From assembly GCA_902793325.1 (NCBI GenBank), contig CADBCY010000023.1:1-43415 (forward strand): a stretch of DNA of 43,415 nt. The letters run 5' to 3'. Each line of letters opens with the position of its first letter. Position 1 is the stretch's first letter. The notes under the pieces are model-generated. The model was not told the DNA's origin and did no database searches. It saw only the letters and a program-made list of their open reading frames with translations. Origin of the DNA: an uncultured Eubacteriales bacterium (GTDB lineage Bacteria; Bacillota; Clostridia; Christensenellales; Aristaeellaceae). Of the stretch, positions 1-6,622 are shown piece by piece. A program made the position numbers and the translations under genes.

Positions 1-34
1 TTTTCCATTATAAACTGGAAAACGTCCTTTTTTG

Positions 35-65
35 CCTTCTCTCGCGGCTACCAGGCGAGAGGAGG
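35..65 (+). promoter_or_regulatory. Hairpin that includes the Shine-Dalgarno of the first gene
   Basis: The arms 35-45 and 55-65 pair over 11 positions with one G-U, around a 9-base loop. The 3' arm contains the GGAGG ribosome binding site of the gene starting at 73. As RNA this would hide the ribosome binding site. It could equally be the stem of an upstream terminator cut by the window edge, but no T-run follows it. A regulatory role is inferred. Confidence 0.4.
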
Positions 66-72
66 TTCTTTT

Positions 73-438
73 ATGACGGAGAAAGAGAAAAGAACGATTC
101 TGGACATGCGGGCGGCGGGCAGGCAGTACAAGGAAATATCTGCGGAGTTGGGCATCGAGGTCTCTGCGCTGAAAGTGTTTGTGCATCGGCAGAAAAAACC
201 TGGTGCCCGGAAATGTGCTATGTGTGGGAAACGGCTGCCAGAAAAAGCCAGAGCAAGCCAGCGCTTCTGCTCCATAAAATGCAAAAACGCATGGTGGAAA
301 AAGCATCCCAACCAGGATGGAAATGACAAGCGGGTTGTTCGCGCCTGCGCATCCTGCGGCAGGCAGTTCATTTCCTACAACCCGAATTCAAAATACTGTT
401 CCAGAGATTGCTATTATGCGTCTAAGCGAAAAGCGTGA
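73..438 (+). CDS. Small HTH and zinc-finger protein
   Basis: The product is 121 residues. Residues 1-40 read as a sigma-70-like or resolvase-like helix-turn-helix (ILDMRAAGRQYKEISAELGI). Two CxxC...CxxxC zinc-binding units follow, CAMC with FCSIKC and CASC with YCSRDC. Proteins of this layout are common in Clostridia beside mobile elements and probably bind DNA; the exact role is unknown. The start is set by GGAGG at 61-65, eight bases before ATG. A Rho-independent terminator follows at 452. The gene lies outside the ssrA element, in the flank, and converges on the ssrA terminator. It may be the remnant of an older element that used the same target. Confidence 0.75.
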   Translation: MTEKEKRTILDMRAAGRQYKEISAELGIEVSALKVFVHRQKKPGARKCAMCGKRLPEKARASQRFCSIKCKNAWWKKHPNQDGNDKRVVRACASCGRQFISYNPNSKYCSRDCYYASKRKA

Positions 439-451
439 GCAACAACATCCC

Positions 452-473
452 GGCGGCTTAATGCCGCTTTTTT
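452..473 (+). terminator. Rho-independent terminator of the HTH/zinc-finger gene
   Basis: GCGGC-TTAAT-GCCGC is followed by six T residues, 14 bases after the stop codon. Confidence 0.85.
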
Positions 474-510
474 CTTTGCCCGAATCCCTGTTTCTGGGGG
501 AAAGGGCAAG

Positions 511-632
511 CGATAAAGAAACGGCAAACTCAATAAAGAAACGCATAGAGCCAATAACCAAACGCAAGGGGTTATACGGAAACGACAGACATCAATAAGG
601 AAACGGAAAAACGACGCCCGTTTCTTTATTGA
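511..632. repeat. Short repeats related to TCAATAAAGAAACGG
   Basis: Three direct copies lie at 511-524, 530-543 and 592-606, and one inverted copy at 618-632. The last two form a 15-bp inverted repeat with one G-T pair around an 11-base spacer. No gene is seen between 474 and 731. The repeats could be protein-binding sites or debris from an older insertion; I do not recognise the family. Confidence 0.5.
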
Positions 633-731
633 CCTCATTTTCGGTTGTTGAACACGTAAATTCGACCTCTGAGTGTCCAATGCAGAAACGGCATCATCCT
701 CAGAACGCCGTGTTTTCAGGGCTTTATGGGC

Positions 732-771
732 AAAAAGTAACAACGCTGATTTCGTATCAAAATCAGCGTTG
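732..771 (-). terminator. Displaced original ssrA terminator
   Basis: A perfect 12-bp inverted repeat (741-752 with 760-771, 7-base loop) is followed on the minus strand by TTACTTTTT. It lies five bases beyond the attL copy of the tmRNA 3' end. That is exactly where the ssrA terminator would be before the element inserted. After insertion it is about 17.6 kb from the gene it served. Confidence 0.75.
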
Positions 772-775
772 TTAG

Positions 776-800
776 GTGGTGGAGCCGAGGGGGGTCGAAC
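776..800. repeat. attL: 25-bp copy of the tmRNA 3' end
   Basis: This 25-bp block starts GTGGTGGAGCC and ends GGTCGAAC. It is identical to 18400-18424, the 3' end of ssrA including the encoded CCA and the T-arm. Sequence on either side differs between the two copies. It is the left junction of the integrated element. Confidence 0.9.
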
Positions 801-914
801 TGGCGTTGAGGCGATTTTAGACCATCTCTGACTATCACGCCTGATCACCCCGGGTCCCCCGGTTTTTCCTCATTTTCTGACCTTCATCACGTCCAATATT
901 GGCCTTTCACGCCT

Positions 915-998
915 GTTTTTCTACCGAAAACGCTACCAACCGGGCGATAATCCGGGCGCTCCCCTCTTTTCACTCCCCGGATTAAATTGGTAGAAAAC
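915..998. repeat. Left-end putative integrase arm-type sites
   Basis: GTTTTTCTACC occurs at 915-925, and its reverse complement GGTAGAAAAC at 989-998. The same motif recurs at the right end between 18236 and 18336. Such short repeats inside both ends are typical of arm sites for lambda-type tyrosine recombinases. The assignment is inferred from position and repetition. Confidence 0.55.
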
Positions 999-1030
999 TG
1001 TCAAAAATGAGCTAAAGGTCAAACTGAGTA

Positions 1031-1429
1031 CTAAACCCAATTCTCGATTTTCAAGCCTTCAACTCTGTTAAATTCTCGTGTATTATTGGTCACCAGTGTC
1101 AGATCCAACGCCTTGGCGTGAGCCGCGATCAGCATATCATTCGCGCCGATCAAATTGCCCTTCTTCGTCAGGTCAGCCCGAATGCCCCCATATGCCAAGG
1201 CAGCGGCTGCGTCAAATGGCAGGACCTCGATACCGGACAGGAAGGTCATCAGCGCAAGTCGATTCTGTTCCGGCTTCGAGCTGTTGTAGACGCCGAATTC
1301 CAGTTCCGCCATTGTGATTGAGGAAATGCACATGTCCTCCGGCCTGTACTGCATGAAGCGCCTGAGCACACTTTCCGGGCGATGGTTCTTGGCATAGGCG
1401 ATGATATTGGTATCCAGCATGAACTTCAT
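1031..1429 (-). CDS. vapC: VapC-type PIN-domain ribonuclease toxin
   Basis: The product is 132 residues, usual for VapC. The PIN acidic residues are visible: Asp6 in MLDTNII, Glu42 in TMAELEFG and Asp98 in GANDMLIAA. PIN toxins are Mg-dependent RNases that cut tRNA or rRNA when free of antitoxin. The start codon overlaps the vapB stop by four bases, the usual coupling of the pair. It is the gene nearest attL, where toxin-antitoxin pairs commonly stabilise an element. Target RNA cannot be read from sequence. Confidence 0.9.
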   Translation of the reverse strand: MKFMLDTNIIAYAKNHRPESVLRRFMQYRPEDMCISSITMAELEFGVYNSSKPEQNRLALMTFLSGIEVLPFDAAAALAYGGIRADLTKKGNLIGANDMLIAAHAKALDLTLVTNNTREFNRVEGLKIENWV

Positions 1430-1656
1430 AGCTGAGCCCTCTCCTGTACAGGCAAATCTTCAATGCCATCCGCCAGGAAATCCTCCGTGAACATATCCAG
1501 GCTCTGCATCATCGGTGCCCAGGGATCATTCTTCGGCATCAGGATCACCACGCTGCCGATTCGGTTCACCAGTACCTCGTCCTGATCAAAGCGGCAGTTC
1601 TTGGGCAGGCGCACCGCCTGGCTGCCTCCGTTGCTGAAAATCTTTGCAACCTCCAT
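1426..1656 (-). CDS. vapB: VapB-type AbrB-fold antitoxin
   Basis: The product is 76 residues. The N-terminal half is a swapped-hairpin AbrB/VapB DNA-binding domain (AKIFSNGGSQAVRLPKNCRF). The acidic C-terminal half would wrap the PIN toxin. ATG at 1656 is chosen because AGGAGG lies eight bases upstream; the in-frame GTG at 1665 overlaps that site. The promoter directly upstream carries two perfect palindromes, consistent with autorepression by the VapBC complex, which is known for the family. Confidence 0.88.
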   Translation of the reverse strand: MEVAKIFSNGGSQAVRLPKNCRFDQDEVLVNRIGSVVILMPKNDPWAPMMQSLDMFTEDFLADGIEDLPVQERAQL

Positions 1657-1678
1657 GACGCTCACCTCCTTCTCTTTA

Positions 1679-1708
1679 AGTATATACTTTAGTATATACT
1701 TTTGTCAA
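1679..1708 (-). promoter_or_regulatory. vapBC promoter and tandem operator
   Basis: On the minus strand TTGACA (1703-1708) is followed after 16 bases by TATATA (1681-1686). Two perfect AGTATATACT palindromes, at 1679-1688 and 1691-1700, fill the spacer and -10 region. They are 12 bp apart centre to centre and probably bind VapBC. Confidence 0.75.
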
Positions 1709-1772
1709 GGAAATTATGCCGCCAGCACCGCGGTCATATCCATTCCAACGGTTTCTATTATATGATTTGGGA

Positions 1773-2648
1773 CTACGACAGACATTTTCCGCATCGGCTG
1801 CACCCATTACATGTCAGCCGCATGCCACATTTCTGGCAGTGATCTCCGAAATAAGGCTGATACAACTGGTCTTCCTGAATGGCACAGCCCCAGGTGTCCG
1901 TCAGCCTGAACTCGATGGGTTTCCCCTGAAAGCTCAACCCTGAACGGGCGGCCTGCTCGCTTCGCAGCTTGCCGCTGTGGATGCGATAGGCCTTTCCATC
2001 CTTCACGAAGCAGCTGCCCAGCGAACAGAACACGAAGGTGATATTGTATTCCCGGCATTCGTCGTGCAGCGCCTTGACCCATTCATAATGGCAGGGGCGC
2101 GCTCCGTCATAGCTCTCTCCATCGCATAACACCTGCTCGATCTGTCCGGTCGGCAGAAACTTTGTGATACTGACTGGACCGATGAACGGCGCGCACATGA
2201 TGCCTTTGTGCTTGAAGGGCAGCTCCAGCAGGATCGGAATGCGCTCATCCGCGCGACGCTGGTTTTCACAGGTGACATTGAACATCACATTCTCCCAGCC
2301 ATCGCCCCAATCGCGGGGCAGGCACGCCGCCACTCGCTCCGGGCGCTTGGTCAGCAGAAAGAACTTCACATCCGGACGCTGATGAATGATGTCCCATGCC
2401 TCATCCCGCCAGGGGTCGGCTTCTTCGAGGAAAAAGTCGCTGTTCATGCAGACCCTGAGCATTTCACCGCTTTTAACCTTGTACTGCCCGTTGCGGTCCC
2501 TGCTGAGCGGATAACGGAAGCCGGCCTTCGTTCTATAAATATCCGCCCCATTCCTGCCGCGGCGGGCATCGTTATAGTACATGTAGCAGTTTTGACAGCC
2601 TTCACTGCATTTTACGCAGCCATGCCAGGGGTTCCAGATATCGTGCAA
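1773..2648 (-). CDS. DUF5131 (phage Gp37/Gp68-like) radical-SAM-like protein
   Basis: The product is 291 residues. It begins IWNPWHGCVKCSEGCQNCY; Cys14, Cys18 and Cys21 form the Cx3Cx2C set that binds a 4Fe-4S cluster in radical SAM enzymes. A cysteine-rich C-terminus (CQKCGMRLTCNGCSRCGKC) may bind a second metal or cluster. DUF5131 proteins are frequent on phages and mobile elements, and their reaction is not established. It is the last gene of operon A, 11 bases after hxlR, and the second radical-SAM-type gene on this element. Family assignment is good; substrate is unknown. Confidence 0.82.
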   Translation of the reverse strand: MHDIWNPWHGCVKCSEGCQNCYMYYNDARRGRNGADIYRTKAGFRYPLSRDRNGQYKVKSGEMLRVCMNSDFFLEEADPWRDEAWDIIHQRPDVKFFLLTKRPERVAACLPRDWGDGWENVMFNVTCENQRRADERIPILLELPFKHKGIMCAPFIGPVSITKFLPTGQIEQVLCDGESYDGARPCHYEWVKALHDECREYNITFVFCSLGSCFVKDGKAYRIHSGKLRSEQAARSGLSFQGKPIEFRLTDTWGCAIQEDQLYQPYFGDHCQKCGMRLTCNGCSRCGKCLS

Positions 2649-2659
2649 AGCGCCTCACC

Positions 2660-3055
2660 TCACTCGGTTGCTGTCTCTCCATAGAGCTCTTTTTCATGCT
2701 GAAAGCCCCAGTTCATGATGGCGTAGAACACGGGCAGAAGATCGCGACCCATATCGGTCAGCGAATACTCCACATGTGGCGGGATCTCGTTGAACTGCTC
2801 CCGGCTGATGAGCCCGTCCTCCTCCAACTCTCGAAGGGACTTGGTCAGCATGGTATTGGTGATGCCGGGCAGGTCCTTCTTGAGCTGCCCGAAGCGCACT
2901 GTGTCATAGATGCACATTTCATACATCAGCTGGGATTTCCACCGCCCCTGCAGCATAACCAGCAACGGCGTCACGGGGCAGTTGCCGTCCTTGTTCACGA
3001 TGCCTTTTTTCACATTGACCAGGTATTCCTCATAGCTCATGTATTCATGCTTCAT
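2660..3055 (-). CDS. HxlR-family winged-helix regulator
   Basis: The product is 131 residues, usual for HxlR. The motif CPVTPLLVMLQGRWKSQLMYEM and the following wing (EEDGLISREQFNEIPPHVEYSLTDMGRDL) are clear. HxlR dimers bind short palindromes, and many sense electrophiles or oxidants through an N-terminal Cys, here Cys22. The start at 3055 has GGAGGG upstream and overlaps the helicase stop by 11 bases. It is the only intact regulator in the cargo. Matching palindromes before operons A and B make it the likely controller of both (inference). The decayed gene at 12235 is a paralogue. Confidence 0.88.
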   Translation of the reverse strand: MKHEYMSYEEYLVNVKKGIVNKDGNCPVTPLLVMLQGRWKSQLMYEMCIYDTVRFGQLKKDLPGITNTMLTKSLRELEEDGLISREQFNEIPPHVEYSLTDMGRDLLPVFYAIMNWGFQHEKELYGETATE

Positions 3056-5297
3056 GTTGCTTCCCTCCAAACTTTTTCCAGCCAAGCACTCGCTGTTTCA
3101 TACCCTCCATGTCGAGCACACCATAGGCAAAGCCCTTACGCACCAGCTCCTCCGGCACATATTCATCGTACTTCTCAAACACCGGTACCTCCTTGGGGTA
3201 AACCAGCTCCAGCGCGTCAAAATCTGTTTCTGCTTCCTCGCAGACGATTTCGTAAAACTCCGCCTCACTCACCTGCATGGTAAACTGCATGTAGTACGGT
3301 CGGGAGGGCTGAATCCCCCTGATGCCCAGCCGCTTTCCGCAGCGCAGCTTCAGAAACCGCTCCATAGCGAGAAAAGCATAAGTTCCGACCCATGGGAACA
3401 GGGCCCACATTTTTCCGCCGAGATGGACGAGAGGCCTGTCCGCCATAAGTGATTTCCGGAAGGTCTCCCGCGCGTCGGCCAGACGGCAAACGGCGTGTGG
3501 CATCAGATAGGGGTATTGCTTTTCTTCGCTGAGCACCTGGTACATCCGCTCCAAAATGTGGGTGTGGATATCGCCCGCCACGTCGCCGAAGTAGGCGGGG
3601 ATATTTCCCTTTACCAGCGTACAAAACAGCTCTCTCCGCTTATGATCGACCTCCTCGACCACCCATACTCGGCCCGCAATGGCGATCTTGTCACCGACTG
3701 GAGGGGGCTTTACGATGGTGCCCAACTGCTCCGAGCCGGAGCGAACGGTGTATTCCACGTTCTCCTGAAACACCGCGTAGAACTTGTAGTTATTCACAAT
3801 CCACTCCCCGGCAATCCCGACGATCAGCCCGCCGTTTTCCGTGCGATTGATATGGTCGATCTCCAGCAGATGCCGCAGGAGCAGGCGGTAATCCTCCTGC
3901 GAGATGCGATGAAAACAGCTCAGCGTCAGAACGCGGGAGGCAAGCTCGCCCGGCGTCATCTCACCGTGGGAGGCCAGCGTGCTCATAGTCTGGTGATACA
4001 GCAGACTGTAGGGCAGGCGATCCAGCCGCGGCGGCTCCACAAAGCGCTCCTCAATATAGAGCTGCACCAGGGCGATGCCCTGGATCAGATACCAGGGGAT
4101 ACTGTCGGGCAGCATGGCCCTCGCCTCCTGGTGATCTTCCCGCATGACGAACCACATCTCGGAGGGATCGCCCCGTCGCCCGGTGCGACCCATGCGCTGC
4201 AGGAAGCCCGAGACGGTAAACGGCGCGTCGATCTGAAACGCGCGCTCCAGCCGCCCCACGTCGATGCCCAACTCCAGTGTCGCCGTGGCGCAGACGGACA
4301 TGAGGGAGTCGTCGTCCTTCATCTCCTCCTCGGCGCTCTCGCGGTAAGATGCGGAGAGATTGCCGTGGTGGATGAGAAAGCGGTCGGGCTCGTGATTGAC
4401 CTCGCAGTACTGCCGCAGCTGTTGGCATACGGCCTCGCATTCCTCCCGTGAATTGGTGAACACCAGGCACTTCTTGCCCCGGGTGTGCTCGAAGATATAG
4501 CCGATGCCCGGATCGGCGGCCTTGGGCGCGGTGTCGGTGGGTTCTTCCACAGGCGGGGTTTCCATCGGAACGAGTTTTCCTTCGTCAGCCTGGGGTGCTG
4601 AATTATAATAATGCTCCATGGAAAGCCGCCAGACCTCTTTGCCGCCGTCGAATTTCGGAATGATCGTGCCACGACCGCTGCCCGCCGCCAGAAACTGTCC
4701 CGCCAGCTCCGGGTTTCCGATGGTGGCGGAAAGTCCGATGCGCCGGGGATCACAGCCCGATAGCCTGCACAGCCGCTCGATCAGGCAGAATGTCTGCAGG
4801 CCCCGGTCCGCCCGCAGCAGGGAGTGGATCTCGTCGATAACGATGAAGCGCAGGTCGCCGAAGAGAGTTGGGATCTCCATGTGTTTGTTGATCAGAAGCG
4901 ATTCCAGGGATTCCGGCGTGATCTGCAGAATGCCGGAGGGCTTTTTCAGCAACTTCCGCTTCCTGGACTGGTTGGCGTCTCCGTGCCAGCGGGTCACGGC
5001 GATGTCCTCTTCCTCACACAGCTCGTTTAGGCGTCCAAACTGGTCGTTGATCAGTGCCTTGAGCGGAGCAATATAGAGGACGCCGACCGTTTGGGACGGG
5101 TTTTCATCCAGAAGCGTCAGGATCGGGAAGAAGGCCGCCTCGGTCTTGCCGGAGGCGGTGGAGGCCGTCAGCAGCACATTCTCATCCGTGTTGAAGATGG
5201 CCTCCCCCGCGGCGTTCTGCACCGCCCGCAGGCTCTGCCAGGCGGAGCGGTAAATGTAGTCCTGAATAAAGGGCGCGTAACGGTTAAATACATTCAT
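3045..5297 (-). CDS. DEAD/DEAH superfamily II helicase, Lhr-like (BrxHI-like)
   Basis: The product is 750 residues. Walker A is TASTASGKT (residues 44-52), Walker B is VIDEIHS, motif III is GLSATIGN and motif VI is QRMGRTGRRG. The Lhr-like arrangement and a long C-terminal region fit the helicases that accompany BrxD ATPases in type 2 BREX and related loci. Its start overlaps the ATPase stop as ATGA, so the two are translationally coupled. It probably translocates on nucleic acid under control of its partners. The Lhr/BrxHI affinity is judged from motifs and context. It is shorter than full-length Lhr. Confidence 0.85.
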   Translation of the reverse strand: MNVFNRYAPFIQDYIYRSAWQSLRAVQNAAGEAIFNTDENVLLTASTASGKTEAAFFPILTLLDENPSQTVGVLYIAPLKALINDQFGRLNELCEEEDIAVTRWHGDANQSRKRKLLKKPSGILQITPESLESLLINKHMEIPTLFGDLRFIVIDEIHSLLRADRGLQTFCLIERLCRLSGCDPRRIGLSATIGNPELAGQFLAAGSGRGTIIPKFDGGKEVWRLSMEHYYNSAPQADEGKLVPMETPPVEEPTDTAPKAADPGIGYIFEHTRGKKCLVFTNSREECEAVCQQLRQYCEVNHEPDRFLIHHGNLSASYRESAEEEMKDDDSLMSVCATATLELGIDVGRLERAFQIDAPFTVSGFLQRMGRTGRRGDPSEMWFVMREDHQEARAMLPDSIPWYLIQGIALVQLYIEERFVEPPRLDRLPYSLLYHQTMSTLASHGEMTPGELASRVLTLSCFHRISQEDYRLLLRHLLEIDHINRTENGGLIVGIAGEWIVNNYKFYAVFQENVEYTVRSGSEQLGTIVKPPPVGDKIAIAGRVWVVEEVDHKRRELFCTLVKGNIPAYFGDVAGDIHTHILERMYQVLSEEKQYPYLMPHAVCRLADARETFRKSLMADRPLVHLGGKMWALFPWVGTYAFLAMERFLKLRCGKRLGIRGIQPSRPYYMQFTMQVSEAEFYEIVCEEAETDFDALELVYPKEVPVFEKYDEYVPEELVRKGFAYGVLDMEGMKQRVLGWKKFGGKQHEA

Positions 5298-6622
5298 ATC
5301 GTAAACTCCACAAAGCCCGCGTCCGTCTCATCGGAGACAGCTTCTGATTTGGCGTAGCTGAATTCTTCGGAGGAGAGCAGCTCGGTAATGTTCATTTTCG
5401 GATTCTGGTACAGCAGATCCAGCAGCTCGATGAAGTCCCGGATCACCTCGCGGGGCGTGATGTTCTGATCTGCCCCGATGCGCCCGTACTCGATCTTGAT
5501 GAAGTTCACTAAATCCTCCGTAGTGACGCTGCGTGGATAGCCGTACAGCCCTGCGTGCATTTCGGCGAGCTTTTCGCACAGCACCAGCATCTCCTCGGCG
5601 GTCAGCGGCTCCAATCGGATCACCGGCGCCAGTAAATCCCTCGCGCCAGGCTTGGAGAAGCGTCCCTCCGCCAGACGGGAGCGCAGCGCTTCGTAGCTGT
5701 AGATGCCGCGCCGCTTGTCCTCCAAGGCCTGGGGCGTGGCCCCCATGAGGATGCCGAGGTACTTCGCCTTGCCCTGGAGAGTGTCGTTGTACATGGTCAG
5801 CATTTTCTCGTAGTTATACTGCCTGGTGATGGCATTGGGGATCTTGTAGATGTTCACCAGCTCGTCGATCATGATGAACATGCCCGTATATCCCGCCAGA
5901 CGGAAGAAAGCGGCAAAAAGTTTGAGATAGTCGTACCAGTCGTCGTCGGTGATGATGATGTTGATGCCCAGGGCTTCCCTGGCCTCGCTTTTCAGGGCGT
6001 ATTCGCCCCGGAACCAGCGCACCACCTTCGCCTTCCGCTCATCGTCGCCCTCCACATAGGCGCGGTAGTAGGCAGAAAGGAGCCTGGCGAACTCAAAGCC
6101 GTGCACCAGCTCGCTGACCGACGCCGTCACGGCGTAGATCTTCCTGTCCGTGGCGGCAGCCAGCGCCGGATCATCGGGAGAAAGCCCGGTCTCCTGTATG
6201 GCCTCATTCTGCACCGCGCTGATCCAACGATCCAGGATCAGTGTCAGCGCGCCGCCCTCCGGCTTCGTTTTCGTGGACAGGTTGGAGATCAGCTCCCGGT
6301 AGGTGGCAAGCCCCTGTCCCTTCGTTCCCTGCAGACGCCGCTCGGGCGAGAGGTCGGCGTCCGCCACAATAAAGCCCCGGTCCATCACATAGTTGCGGAT
6401 GGTCTGCAAGAGAAAGCTTTTGCCGCTGCCGTAGCGCCCGACGATGAAGCGGAAGGACGCGCCGCCCTCCGAGACGATATCCACGTCGTGCAGCAGGGCT
6501 TCGATCTCGTTCTTTCTGCCTACGGTAATATAGGGCAGGCCGATGCGCGGCACCACGCCGCCCTTCAAAGAGTTCAGCACCGTCTGCGCGATGCGCTTCG
6601 GCACCTTCTTGTGTTCATCCAT
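5294..6622 (-). CDS. BrxD-like (DUF2791) P-loop ATPase
   Basis: The product is 442 residues. Walker A GRYGSGKS is at residues 62-69, followed by FLLQTIRNYVMDRGFIVADA. Walker B is FIMIDELVNIYK. This matches the ORC/STAND-like ATPases annotated as the BREX ATP-binding protein BrxD. ATG at 6622 is preferred to the TTG at 6637 because GGAGG lies eight bases upstream; the start overlaps the TerB_N stop. In BREX the family acts with helicase and methylase components, but no methylase or PglZ gene is present here. The locus is therefore not canonical BREX. Confidence 0.85.
   Translation of the reverse strand: MDEHKKVPKRIAQTVLNSLKGGVVPRIGLPYITVGRKNEIEALLHDVDIVSEGGASFRFIVGRYGSGKSFLLQTIRNYVMDRGFIVADADLSPERRLQGTKGQGLATYRELISNLSTKTKPEGGALTLILDRWISAVQNEAIQETGLSPDDPALAAATDRKIYAVTASVSELVHGFEFARLLSAYYRAYVEGDDERKAKVVRWFRGEYALKSEAREALGINIIITDDDWYDYLKLFAAFFRLAGYTGMFIMIDELVNIYKIPNAITRQYNYEKMLTMYNDTLQGKAKYLGILMGATPQALEDKRRGIYSYEALRSRLAEGRFSKPGARDLLAPVIRLEPLTAEEMLVLCEKLAEMHAGLYGYPRSVTTEDLVNFIKIEYGRIGADQNITPREVIRDFIELLDLLYQNPKMNITELLSSEEFSYAKSEAVSDETDAGFVEFTI

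Noticed and set aside
776-800. Possible tRNA gene end (GGCTCCACCA on the minus strand)
   Set aside because: Only 25 bases of T-arm and acceptor are present and no tRNA body follows; it is the attL copy of the ssrA end.
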